Assembly: GCA_019118425.1 (NCBI GenBank)
Contig: DWYZ01000173.1
Coordinates: 1-41,110, forward strand
Direction of reading: 5' to 3'
DNA from: Candidatus Blautia faecavium
Lineage (GTDB): Bacteria > Bacillota > Clostridia > Lachnospirales > Lachnospiraceae
DNA length: 41,110 nucleotides
Part shown: in pieces, positions 17,724-25,716 of the stretch
How positions within the stretch are numbered: the first letter of the stretch is position 1
Layout: every line of letters begins with the position of its first letter
Translations under genes and position numbers: made by a program
Notes under the pieces: model-generated
Seen by the model: the letters and a program-made list of their open reading frames with translations, nothing else
Told to the model about the DNA's origin: nothing
Database searches by the model: none

Positions 17724-17768
17724 AAAAGGAGGCAAACCCCAGTATTTTCAATGGGTTATGCCTCCTTT
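17724..17768 (+). terminator. terminator of cooS-acsB
   Basis: AAAGGAGGCA pairs with TGCCTCCTTT, and inner AACCC with GGGTT, 35 bases after the acsB stop. It isolates cooS-acsB as a two-gene transcript. It is followed by TAT rather than a long T run. Confidence 0.8.
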
Positions 17769-17873
17769 ATGCTTATAAAAGCGTTTAAAAGCAGGATGCC
17801 TGCCAAGAGGAAAATGAACTGAATTGTCCATAAAAATTTTTTACTGTTCAAAACTGAAAAATAAAAATATTCC

Positions 17874-17902
17874 TTGCATTTCTTTTTAGAACGTGATATT
17901 CT
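17874..17902 (+). promoter_or_regulatory. sigma-70-type promoter for the Rpn-like gene
   Basis: TTGCAT (17874-17879) and TATTCT (17897-17902) are separated by 17 bp. A 7-bp inverted repeat, TTTAGAA and TTCTAAA (17885-17905), overlaps the -10. The surrounding 358-bp gap between acsB and the next gene holds only this and the terminator. Confidence 0.5.
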
Positions 17903-18047
17903 AAATCCACTATATCTCAAAGGCAGTCTTGCCATTTCTAATTTTTAAATCTGTGCTGATGCGCGGATGATTTCTTTCATGCCTTGGTTCCGGGGCAGAA
18001 TTTCCCGCTATAAATGCGAAAATCTTATTGACAGGAGGTCTATGTCT

Positions 18048-19130
18048 ATGAAAAATGCATCTTTAAAACAATATTTCCCCCTTATCCCTACCAGACAAGA
18101 ACTATTGGAGGAAATCCAGGCGAATCAGAAACAAAACGTCATATTCCAAGGCTGGGCGCCGGAAGCGCAGGAGGAATTCCTGGATTTCTGTACCGGAGTG
18201 AAAGGGGTAAAAACCCTCTATGACGGTATCTTTAAAGAAGTTATGAACCCTGAGACCACGCCGGAATATTTAAACGAGCTCCTCTCCCTTCTTCTTGGAA
18301 AAAAGGTAGAGATCATCGAAGTCCTTCCCAATGACAACAGCCGCATCGGCGACGAGTCATCTCTTCTTATCATGGATATTGTAGTCCGCCTGGAGGACGG
18401 CAGCATCGCTGATATTGAGATCCAGCGGCTGGGATACGCCTTTCCCGGCGAGCGCAGCGCCTGCTATGGGGCGGATCTTCTCCTGCGTCAGTACAAACGA
18501 GTAAGAGGCCAGAAGGAGAAAAAGAAATTTTCCTACCGGGATATAAAAAATGTATATATCATTGTATTTTTCGAAAAAAGCCCCCGGGAATTTTCCCAAT
18601 ATCCGGACCATTATATACACTTCTTTCAGCAAAAGTCTGATACGGGCCTTTCTCTTCCGCTTCTTCAGAAGTATTTCTTCATCCCCCTTGACATTTTCAA
18701 AGAAAGCCTGCACAATAAAGGTATTCAGAACAGACTGGACGGATGGCTGACCTTTTTGTCCAGCGAAGACCCGGAGGATATCTGTGCCTTATTAGACCGT
18801 TACCCTGATTTCCGGGATTTATACGAACACATTTACCAGATCTGCAGGAATATGGAGAACATTATGGGAATTTTTTCAGAAGAATTATTACAGATGGACA
18901 GGAATACCGTCCAGTATATGATCGATGAAATGCAGGAAACCATCGACCGGCAGAAGGAGGCTTTAGCGGAAAAGGATGAGGCTCTTGCGGAAAAAGAAAA
19001 TGCTTTAGTGGACGCCTTAGCTGAAAGAGACAAAGCTTTAGCCGAGAAAAATAATGCCTTAGCCGAAAAAGACAAGGAACTTTCCGAAATGAAAGCGCGG
19101 ATACGGGAATTAGAGGCTGGTAAAAAATAG
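18048..19130 (+). CDS. Rpn/PD-(D/E)XK nuclease family transposase-like protein
   Basis: About 360 residues, of the group annotated as PD-(D/E)XK nuclease family transposase (recombination-promoting nuclease, Rpn). The nuclease core is near residues 100-130: SSLLIMDIVVRLEDG and then IADIEIQR, giving the Asp and Glu-x-Gln/Lys-like metal site. A helical region follows, and the last 60 residues form a coiled coil of seven-residue units (ALAEKDE, ALAEKEN, ALAERDK, ALAEKNN, ALAEKDK). ATG 18048 lies nine bases from AGGAGG (18033-18038); ATG 18042, three bases from it, is less likely. The proteins are probably DNA-acting and mobile, but no terminal repeats were seen here. Confidence 0.8.
   Translation: MKNASLKQYFPLIPTRQELLEEIQANQKQNVIFQGWAPEAQEEFLDFCTGVKGVKTLYDGIFKEVMNPETTPEYLNELLSLLLGKKVEIIEVLPNDNSRIGDESSLLIMDIVVRLEDGSIADIEIQRLGYAFPGERSACYGADLLLRQYKRVRGQKEKKKFSYRDIKNVYIIVFFEKSPREFSQYPDHYIHFFQQKSDTGLSLPLLQKYFFIPLDIFKESLHNKGIQNRLDGWLTFLSSEDPEDICALLDRYPDFRDLYEHIYQICRNMENIMGIFSEELLQMDRNTVQYMIDEMQETIDRQKEALAEKDEALAEKENALVDALAERDKALAEKNNALAEKDKELSEMKARIRELEAGKK
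18960..19076 (+). repeat. 21-bp coding tandem repeat (heptad units)
   Basis: Five 21-bp units, with one four-codon interruption, encode ALAE(K/R)xx heptads in the C-terminus of the Rpn-like protein. Synonymous codons differ between units (GCTTTAGCGGAA, GCTCTTGCGGAA, GCCTTAGCTGAA), so the repeat is old or under protein-level selection. Unit number could vary among strains. Confidence 0.8.
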
Positions 19131-19289
19131 TGGGGAGTTTTGGGAAAAAGGACTGACGAAAACTATACGGATGTTGATGTCAGCAATATCGAAAATTTTA
19201 TGACTAAGATCAGAGCTTTTAAATAATAGCTCACGATATTGGATAAGTGACTTTAGTTATCATCAAACAGAAGGGTGGATATAAGCGAT

Positions 19290-20255
19290 ATGCATGCTAT
19301 GAAATACACAACAATTCCATATGTAGAAAAACAGGTATCCCGGATTTTTTACGGAACAGCGATGATGCCCTTTTTGGCCGGAGAGGATGGGAGTGAGCTA
19401 CTTGACGCAATCTATAAAACTGGTGTAAATGCATTTGATACGGCGAGAGGCTATATGGATGCGGAGGCTTCCCTGGGAAAATGGGTGGAAGAACGGGGGC
19501 TCCGGGAAAAAGTGGTGATTTTGTCCAAGTGCGCCCATCCGGATCAGGAAGGAAATAAAAGAGTGAGTGAGAAATGCATCCGCGAGGATTTTGCAGTCTC
19601 AAGCACAAAGCTGCGCACAGATTATATTGATATATATCTGCTCCACAGGGACGATCCGGATGTCCCGGCAGGACAGGTGGTGGAGATTATGAACGCTCTT
19701 CATGCGGAAGGAAAGATAGGAGCCTTCGGCGGTTCTAACTGGAGCTATGAAAGAATCGAAGAGGCGAATGAATATGCATATAAGCATGATATGGTTCCCT
19801 TTTCGGTATCCAGTCCTAATTTCGGCCTGGCGGATCAGATAGAAGACCCATGGGGCGGAGGGTGTGTCACGATCTCCGGGCCCTCTAATGAAGCTGCACG
19901 AAACTGGTATATCCATAACCATATGCCGGTCATCGCGTATTCCAGCCTGGGCAGAGGCCTGTTTTCCGGAAGGCTTAAAAGCCAGGAGGCTGACCGGGCG
20001 GCTGAGGTTCTGGATCCGGTGGCTATGAAGGGATATGGCTATCCGGAAAATTTTGAGCGGCTTAGGCGGTGTGAAGAGCTGGCACAGGAGAAGAACTGTA
20101 CGGTTTCCCAGATTGCTATGTCCTGGCTGTTTCATCAGGAGGTAAATACCTTTGCCGTAGTCAGTACGTCAAGCGCGGCCCGTATGCAGCAGAACATAGA
20201 CGCCATGTATATAGAGCTTTCCCAAAAAGAACTGCTTTATCTGGATCTGAGATAG
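19290..20255 (+). CDS. aldo/keto reductase
   Basis: A 321-residue NADPH-dependent oxidoreductase of the aldo/keto reductase superfamily. The catalytic tetrad is readable as D50, Y55, K80 and H119 (AFDTARGYMDA, VILSKCAHP, YLLHRDDP). The cofactor-binding end of the barrel is present near residues 215-300 (VIAYSSLGRGLFSG, VSQIAMSWL). An in-frame GTG at 19275 would add five residues. ATG 19290 is preferred because the GGTGG at 19274-19278 can serve as its ribosome site; neither start is strongly supported. It stands alone between the Rpn-like gene and the aldolase. Substrate unknown, though a role in aldehyde or sugar reduction fits the nearby sugar genes. Confidence 0.88.
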   Translation: MHAMKYTTIPYVEKQVSRIFYGTAMMPFLAGEDGSELLDAIYKTGVNAFDTARGYMDAEASLGKWVEERGLREKVVILSKCAHPDQEGNKRVSEKCIREDFAVSSTKLRTDYIDIYLLHRDDPDVPAGQVVEIMNALHAEGKIGAFGGSNWSYERIEEANEYAYKHDMVPFSVSSPNFGLADQIEDPWGGGCVTISGPSNEAARNWYIHNHMPVIAYSSLGRGLFSGRLKSQEADRAAEVLDPVAMKGYGYPENFERLRRCEELAQEKNCTVSQIAMSWLFHQEVNTFAVVSTSSAARMQQNIDAMYIELSQKELLYLDLR

Positions 20256-20302
20256 AAGACAAATGCAGCAGAAAAAGAGAATAAAAAGGCCGGGTACGGC
20301 AG

Positions 20303-20344
20303 AAAAAAGATCTGGGATCAGAAAATGGGTTCCGGATCTTTTTT
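20303..20344 (+). terminator. terminator after the aldo/keto reductase
   Basis: AAAAAAGATC pairs with GATCTTTTTT, with further weak pairing of GGGA and TTCC inside, ending in a T run. It lies 48 bases after the reductase stop. Confidence 0.75.
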
Positions 20345-20406
20345 ATGGAAAAACGGAGGAGAGAGACGGAAAAATTTAAAGTTTTTCGAACGTTTTTCTA
20401 TATTTA

Positions 20407-20435
20407 TTGCAATAAATTTTGTATATGATTATATT
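20407..20435 (+). promoter_or_regulatory. promoter of the class II aldolase gene
   Basis: TTGCAA (20407-20412) and TATATT (20430-20435) are separated by exactly 17 bp. The start of transcription is predicted near 20442, which would give a leader of about 195 bases. Confidence 0.6.
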
Positions 20436-20441
20436 AGAATG

Positions 20442-20636
20442 CTAAGTTTGGAATGAAAGGTTAGAATCAAATTTTCGGATTTACCAGGGTGATACAGCAA
20501 GTGAATCTTAAAGTTCCATTCACGAAGCCAGTTGCCTTTCGAATCGTAATGGACCGTAATCATGCTGTAAGTGCATGGCGTGTGTCCGGCGTATAACAGA
20601 ATATATTTATGAAAAGGGAAGAGGAGGAGAATAGAA
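20442..20636 (+). promoter_or_regulatory. long, possibly structured 5' leader of the aldolase gene
   Basis: No ORF of note lies in this stretch. Visible hairpins are GTGAAT/ATTCAC (20501-20523) and, nested, GGAC/GTCC (20551-20587) around CATGC/GCATG (20561-20577). The sequence is more G+C-rich than the promoter region. It resembles no riboswitch that I can name. The ribosome site GAGGAGG lies at the end. Confidence 0.4.
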
Positions 20637-21542
20637 ATGCTGGTAACGTTAAAAGAAGTATTGGACTTATGTGAGGCGAGGGAATGTGCGGTGGGTTCCT
20701 TCAATACTCCCAATCTGGAAGCTGTCATAGCGGTGATAAAGGCGGCGGAGGAATTAAACGTCCCTGTTATTATCCAGCATGCGCAGGTACATGAAGAGCT
20801 TATGCCTTTAAAGGTGATCGGCCCTATCATGCTGGAACAGGCAAAAAAGGCTAAGGTGCCTGTAGTGGCGCACATTGATCATGGGGAAACTCTTGACTAT
20901 ATTTATCAGGCGTTGGATATGGGCTTTACTTCTGTAATGTATGATGGTTCCACATTACCTTTCGCAGAAAACGCTGCCAATACAAAGCTGGCGGCAGCTA
21001 TGGCAAAAAGCAAAGGCGCTTCTGTGGAAGGAGAAATCGGATCTATGGGCCGCCGGGAAACAGGAGAAAAAACCAGTGCCGAGCCGGATCCGGATAAAAT
21101 TTATACAGATCCGGATGAGGCGAAGATTTTCGTGGAACAGACAGGGATTGACGCACTGGCCTGCTCCTTTGGGACTACACATGGGGTATATGTGACAGAG
21201 CCGAAATTAGACTTTACGGTGGTAGAAAATGTCCGCAGAAAATGTAAAATACCTGTTGTTATGCACGGGGGATCCGGCATCAGTGCCGAGGACTTTCAGA
21301 AGGCGATAAAAGCAGGAGTACGAAAGATAAATTATTACACATACATGGCAATGGCCGGGGGAAAAGCAGTTGCGGATCAGCTGTGCAGGAAGGGCACACC
21401 TATAGAAAAAGATGGCATTTCTTATTCTCTGGTGAGAACAGACGATGATAAACCAATCATGTATCACGATATTGTCTCCTGGGGAATAGAGGCCATGAAA
21501 GAGAACTGTAAAAAAGCCATGGAAATTTTTGATATGAGATAA
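20637..21542 (+). CDS. class II fructose-bisphosphate aldolase family protein
   Basis: A 301-residue metal-dependent aldolase of the FbaA/GatY/KbaY family, which cleaves ketose bisphosphates or related phosphoketoses into dihydroxyacetone phosphate and an aldehyde. The catalytic Asp81 and metal ligand His82 are in HIDHG. Further active-site residues are in VMYDGS, VEGEIGSMG, FGTTHGVY and MHGGSGIS. RKINYYTYM closes the barrel. The usual N-terminal AFN motif reads SFNTPN. It sits with a sugar kinase and an isomerase-like gene, so its substrate is probably a peripheral sugar phosphate rather than the glycolytic one. Its own promoter and terminator enclose it. Confidence 0.88.
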   Translation: MLVTLKEVLDLCEARECAVGSFNTPNLEAVIAVIKAAEELNVPVIIQHAQVHEELMPLKVIGPIMLEQAKKAKVPVVAHIDHGETLDYIYQALDMGFTSVMYDGSTLPFAENAANTKLAAAMAKSKGASVEGEIGSMGRRETGEKTSAEPDPDKIYTDPDEAKIFVEQTGIDALACSFGTTHGVYVTEPKLDFTVVENVRRKCKIPVVMHGGSGISAEDFQKAIKAGVRKINYYTYMAMAGGKAVADQLCRKGTPIEKDGISYSLVRTDDDKPIMYHDIVSWGIEAMKENCKKAMEIFDMR

Positions 21543-21551
21543 ATGAGAAGG

Positions 21552-21602
21552 TCTCCGCTAAGAGCCATACTTGAGAGAGTAAGGACTCTGGCGGAGATTT
21601 TA
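21552..21602 (+). terminator. terminator of the aldolase gene
   Basis: TCTCCGC pairs with GCGGAGA, continued by AGAG/CTCT after small bulges, and is followed by TTTTAT. It lies in the 62-bp gap between convergent genes and works in the rightward direction. Confidence 0.7.
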
Positions 21603-21604
21603 TG

Positions 21605-22462
21605 TTATTGGGGAAGAAAATCATTTCGTGCGCTCTGACGGTACTGCTTGGGAGGGACGCCTACGATCCGGCGGAATACGGTAATGAAATAATTGTAGTC
21701 GTTAAAACCGCATTCAGAGGCAATCTGGCTGATGTTCATATCGCTGTTTTCTCTGAGAAGCTTTTGTGCCTTGGCAATGCGCAGGTTTCGGATGTGTTCT
21801 GCGATTCCTACGCCGTAGCTTTGCTTGGATATCTCATAAAGAAAGGTTTTGCCTATTTTAAATTGCGCGCAGATAGAGCCGGCATCAATATTTTCTGTAA
21901 AATGTTTTGTAATATAGTCGTCAATGCGTACCGGAAGCTCTTCGTGCTTTAAGGTAGCCATACGATCCAGGCAAAGATAGGAAGCGACTGCCTGCATGAT
22001 ATGGGAAGCGGAAGAAATATAATTTTCCTGAATCAACGGAAGTTCCCGGCAGTGCTTCCTTAGGCTTTGAAAATCGATTTTATAAGACCCGCAGGCTTCC
22101 ATAATGTTTTTCCATCCCTCTTCATAGCTGCCATAAGAAAAAACATGTCCGAACAAGAGATAGCCAATGATAATATTTCCCATATAAAGAGGGGTGATGC
22201 TCTCCGTCAGTCCCGCGTGGCAGCGATAGGTATAGGGGGAATGGCGGTAGGAGGCTTTCCTGCAAGCTTCCTGGTCGCATTGCCTGCACTTTTCGTATGC
22301 CTCAGGGTCGGCTCTTACTGTCTGGCAGAAAAGACTGATCTCCTCCGGATAAGCGATCAGTTCCCGGAAGGTTTCATCGAAGACGGTGATGCGTATTTTA
22401 GTTAAAGTATAAAAATCCTTTAGAAGAGCATGCAGCTTAGAAAGATTAAAGCTTGAAATCAT
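21605..22462 (-). CDS. AraC-family regulator with PocR sensory domain
   Basis: A 285-residue regulator. The N-terminal two thirds (about residues 10-150) resemble the PocR ligand-binding domain, with a cysteine cluster C-x2-C-x4-C (EKCRQCDQEACRKASYR, then TYRCHAGL) and GYLLFGHV. Two HTH motifs of AraC type fill residues 190-280 (ICAQFKIGKTFLYEISKQ and ISQIASECGFNDYNYFITVF). The start is ATG 22462, with GGAGG eight bases before it; the opening at 22501 is longer but lacks a ribosome site. It is divergent from the kinase-isomerase genes and convergent with the aldolase, and is the likely activator of these sugar genes. Confidence 0.9.
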   Translation of the reverse strand: MISSFNLSKLHALLKDFYTLTKIRITVFDETFRELIAYPEEISLFCQTVRADPEAYEKCRQCDQEACRKASYRHSPYTYRCHAGLTESITPLYMGNIIIGYLLFGHVFSYGSYEEGWKNIMEACGSYKIDFQSLRKHCRELPLIQENYISSASHIMQAVASYLCLDRMATLKHEELPVRIDDYITKHFTENIDAGSICAQFKIGKTFLYEISKQSYGVGIAEHIRNLRIAKAQKLLRENSDMNISQIASECGFNDYNYFITVFRRIVGVPPKQYRQSARNDFLPQ

Positions 22463-22531
22463 GCGGGATACCTCCAAGCCTGTAAAGGCGAACAAATTCA
22501 AAGTAAAAAGTACGGAACCATATATAATTTC

Positions 22532-22560
22532 ATCTTACTCTTCTGCTAAACTATAGTCAA
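22532..22560 (-). promoter_or_regulatory. promoter of the PocR-AraC regulator
   Basis: On the minus strand TTGACT (22560-22555) and TAAGAT (22537-22532) are separated by 17 bp, about 70 bp upstream of the start codon. Confidence 0.55.
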
Positions 22561-22619
22561 GATGGGAACAAGGCAAGAACTATGAGGCATGTCATATCTG
22601 AACTGCGCACTTACAGGCC

Positions 22620-22705
22620 AGTATGATTCAACAGGCAATTTGACAAAAGCGAAGCGAACTTTAAATGCCAAATTGCCCGTTACTGATCACTGTGTGACCA
22701 GTAAC
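22620..22705 (-). repeat. 86-bp two-hairpin repeat, copy B
   Basis: Reverse complement of 222-307 at about 76 of 86 positions. Both hairpins are kept: GTTACTG/CAGTAAC with TCAC/GTGA inside, and the longer stem, in which GGCAATTTG pairs with CAAATTGCC. It ends 22 bp before the kinase start codon, so a transcript of the kinase operon starting upstream would carry it in its leader in antisense orientation. Confidence 0.8.
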
Positions 22706-22727
22706 CTATGGAGAAGGGAGGATTTTT

Positions 22728-24212
22728 ATGAAGATTGCGGGCTTAGACATTGGAACGACCGGGTGTAAGCTGACCGTTTTTGACGAGAAAGGCAGATACT
22801 TAGATACGGCATATAAAAATTATCCATCCAAACGTCAAAACAGCGGCCATGAAATTGATGCGGGGGCCATTATAAAAGGCGTTCTGGACGTAATGAAAGC
22901 AATGGGGGAGAAACATCCGGATATTGGCGGGATTGGCGTAACTAGTTTCGGTGAAACCTTTGTGCTGGCAGATGAAGGAGGGAATCCCCTACACATAGCG
23001 ATGCTTTATACTGATCCTCGGGGAAAGCAGGAATGCAAGGAATTGGTAGAAAAAATGGGAGAAAAGAATATTGCTTCTATCACCGGCCTTGCACCCCATG
23101 AAATGTACAGCATTTCTAAGATCATGTGGATGAAGAGAAACCGCCCTGAGATTTATCGTCAGGCAAAGCATATTTTCTTGATGCAGGATCTGGTGGTGTT
23201 TCACTTAACCGGTAAAGCACAGATGGATTATTCTCTTGCAACCAGAACGATGGGATTTGATATTACCACATTAGAATGGTGCAGAGAAATTTTCTCCTGT
23301 GCAGATATAGATGTAGGACTTATGTCAGAATTGGTTCCTACAGGAACTTTGGCCGGATGTCTGCGCCAGAAAATCGCTGAGATAACAGGCCTGTCTGTGA
23401 ATACCCAGATTGTATCCGTAAGTCATGATCAGGTAGCGGCGGCAGTGGGAGCAGGCGTTTTTGATGCGGGGAAAATGGTAGATGGAGCAGGTACAGTGGA
23501 ATGTATGATAGTCGTTTATGATAAACTTCCTGATCTGGAAGATATGTTCAAGGGAAAGTTTGCCGTTGTTCCTTATGTGATTCCCGGAAAATATTTGGCA
23601 TACGCTTTTTCTTATACCGGAGGCGCGCTTATCCAGTGGTGTGTGGAAACACTTGCTAAAAAAGAGCAGGAGACAGCCAAGGAGCTGGGGATTTCCGTAA
23701 ATGAATTTCTGGAAGAAGAATTTCAGGAACCTACGGGGCTTTTGGTGCTGCCTCATTTTGCGGGCGCGGCCACGCCATATATGGATACCGGCTCTAAGGG
23801 CGCCATTGTAGGTCTGACGGTAAACACCAGTATCCGGGAGATTTACCGTGCCTGTATGGAAGGCGTGGTCTATGAGATGCTTGTGAATATAGAATATCTC
23901 AAAAGCTCAAAGCCACAGTATAAAATGATCCACGCCACCGGAGGCGGGGCCAAGTCCCAGACTTGGATGCAGATGAAAGCAGATATGTTAAATGTGCCTA
24001 TCAAAGCGTTAAAAACCCCGGATGCAGGAACCGTAGGAAGCGCCATGCTCACAGGGATTGCTGTGGGATGCTTTAAAAACCTGGAAGAGGCGGCCGAATA
24101 TATGGTGGAGGAGAAGAAAATCTACTATCCGCGGAAAGAAATGCATGAAAAATATGAGAAAGTATATAAACGCTACCGCAGACTGTATGACGCTGTACGG
24201 CCGTTGGTATAA
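22728..24212 (+). CDS. FGGY-family carbohydrate kinase
   Basis: A 494-residue ATP-dependent sugar kinase of the xylulokinase/glycerol kinase fold. The N-terminal phosphate loop is GLDIGTTGCKLTVFD. The catalytic base is D234 in SVSHDQVAAAVGAG. The ATP-binding domain has HATGGGAKSQTWMQMKADML and DAGTVGSAMLTGI. Sequence alone does not tell which ketose or polyol is phosphorylated. GAAGGGAGG precedes the ATG. It is followed 16 bp later by an isomerase-like gene and preceded by the divergent AraC regulator, so it is probably the middle step of an isomerase-kinase-aldolase pathway. Confidence 0.9.
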   Translation: MKIAGLDIGTTGCKLTVFDEKGRYLDTAYKNYPSKRQNSGHEIDAGAIIKGVLDVMKAMGEKHPDIGGIGVTSFGETFVLADEGGNPLHIAMLYTDPRGKQECKELVEKMGEKNIASITGLAPHEMYSISKIMWMKRNRPEIYRQAKHIFLMQDLVVFHLTGKAQMDYSLATRTMGFDITTLEWCREIFSCADIDVGLMSELVPTGTLAGCLRQKIAEITGLSVNTQIVSVSHDQVAAAVGAGVFDAGKMVDGAGTVECMIVVYDKLPDLEDMFKGKFAVVPYVIPGKYLAYAFSYTGGALIQWCVETLAKKEQETAKELGISVNEFLEEEFQEPTGLLVLPHFAGAATPYMDTGSKGAIVGLTVNTSIREIYRACMEGVVYEMLVNIEYLKSSKPQYKMIHATGGGAKSQTWMQMKADMLNVPIKALKTPDAGTVGSAMLTGIAVGCFKNLEEAAEYMVEEKKIYYPRKEMHEKYEKVYKRYRRLYDAVRPLV

Positions 24213-24228
24213 AGGGAGGTAAACGATA

Positions 24229-25632
24229 ATGAAAAAAATGACATTCGCACTTTGCTTTTGCAACAGAGGATTTATGCCGGGAGAATTGATCTATGGTGCC
24301 AGGGAAGATATGATCCAGGCAGTAACAAATGCCGGATATGATTATATTGCCATGGATGCAGAGCTGACCAGATTCGGCGGTGTAGAGACAAGAGACGAAG
24401 GACTTCTCTATGCTAAATGGCTGAAAGAGCATGAGGGCCAATATGACGGTGTGATCTTCTCTATGCCGATCTTCGCGGACGAAAACGGAGCGATCACCGC
24501 GCTGCAGGATGCGGGCGTTCCCATTTTAATGCAGGCGTATCCGGATGAAATCGGAAAAATGGATTTTGCCCATAGGCGGGATGCTTTTTGCGGCAAGTTT
24601 TCCGTGACGGATGTATTCACACAGTATAAGGTGCCTTTTACTGTGATGAAGCCCCATGTAGTACATCCGCTTTCTCCTAAATTTGCACAGAATCTGAAAG
24701 ATTTTGCTGCTATATGCCGGGTAGTAAATGGAATGAGACGCTTTAATTTAGGATGCATTGGTGCCCGCACTACGGCGTTTAAGACTGTCCGGTTCGACGA
24801 ACTTGCCATGCAGAAGAAGGGAATTAATGTAGAGTCTTTTGACCTTTCAGAAGTATTCTTTAAAGTAGGACAAAAAGCAGATGATGATAAAGCGGTAATG
24901 GAAAAAATGGATCGTCTGAAAAATTATACAGACTTCTCCGGTGTTCCGGAAGATAAAACTTTAACGTTGGCTAAAATTTCTGTTGTAATAGATGAATATA
25001 TCGAAGAATATCATTTGGACGCGATTGCGCTGCGCTGCTGGAACGAAATGGAACAGATCCTTCGGGTATGTCCCTGCGTTCTTCTAAGTGAGCTGAATGA
25101 CAGAGGTATCGTGGCTTCCTGTGAAATAGATATGTGTTCTGCTGTTTCCATGCGCGCTATGAGTCTTGCAAGTGAACAGCCTGCTGCTGTTTTGGACTGG
25201 AATAACAATTACGGTGAAGAAGAAAATAAAGTAATTCTTTTCCACTGCGGACCGGTTGCACAGAGCTTAATGACGGCAAAAGGCACAGTTACGAACCATA
25301 AAATGTTTGATAAAACAGACCCCGGTTCCGGATGGGGATGCAATGAAGGAAGGATTAAGCCTTTTGATATGACAATGTCAAATTGTCAGACAGTGGACGG
25401 AAAGATCGTGATTTATGCCAGTGAGGCAAGATTTACCGATGATCCAATTGAAGAGGGCTTTTTTGGATGCGGCGGCGTAGCAGAAATTCCGGACATGGAA
25501 AATAAACTTATCAGACTGGCCAGAGGAGGCTTTAAACACCATACGGCCGTAGGTGTCGGCCATATGAAGGAGATTTTAAAAGAGGCGTTTACTACTTATC
25601 TGGGGTATGAGTGGGTGGACATTGACCGATAA
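24229..25632 (+). CDS. L-fucose/L-arabinose isomerase family protein
   Basis: A 467-residue protein of the fucose/arabinose isomerase fold, which converts aldoses to ketoses with a divalent metal. Family-like stretches are GVIFSMPIFADENGAITALQ near residue 80 (cofactor-side domain), LDAIALRCWNEME near residue 264, and the C-terminal GHMKEILKEAFTTYLGYEW. Members of this broad group are often of unknown substrate, and 467 residues is shorter than true L-fucose isomerase (about 590). GGGAGG precedes the ATG. With the kinase and aldolase it would complete a sugar pathway. No transporter is linked. Confidence 0.82.
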   Translation: MKKMTFALCFCNRGFMPGELIYGAREDMIQAVTNAGYDYIAMDAELTRFGGVETRDEGLLYAKWLKEHEGQYDGVIFSMPIFADENGAITALQDAGVPILMQAYPDEIGKMDFAHRRDAFCGKFSVTDVFTQYKVPFTVMKPHVVHPLSPKFAQNLKDFAAICRVVNGMRRFNLGCIGARTTAFKTVRFDELAMQKKGINVESFDLSEVFFKVGQKADDDKAVMEKMDRLKNYTDFSGVPEDKTLTLAKISVVIDEYIEEYHLDAIALRCWNEMEQILRVCPCVLLSELNDRGIVASCEIDMCSAVSMRAMSLASEQPAAVLDWNNNYGEEENKVILFHCGPVAQSLMTAKGTVTNHKMFDKTDPGSGWGCNEGRIKPFDMTMSNCQTVDGKIVIYASEARFTDDPIEEGFFGCGGVAEIPDMENKLIRLARGGFKHHTAVGVGHMKEILKEAFTTYLGYEWVDIDR

Positions 25633-25641
25633 AGACAATAG

Positions 25642-25694
25642 ATAAAGGAGCTGGTGAAAAGGCTGCATACCATCCTTTTCACCGGTTCCTTTAT
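25642..25694. terminator. bidirectional terminator between the isomerase and the convergent membrane protein gene
   Basis: ATAAAGGA-G-C-T-GGTGAAAAGG pairs with CCTTTTCACC-G-G-T-TCCTTTAT around an 8 to 10-base loop, a stem of about 20 bp with few mismatches. A and T runs on both sides fit termination in both directions. Confidence 0.85.
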
Positions 25695-25716
25695 TATGAG
25701 GATAAAAACCTCAAAT

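Noticed and set aside
18960-19076. CRISPR-like or minisatellite array
   Set aside because: The repeats are in-frame 21-bp units inside a coding region with no spacers.
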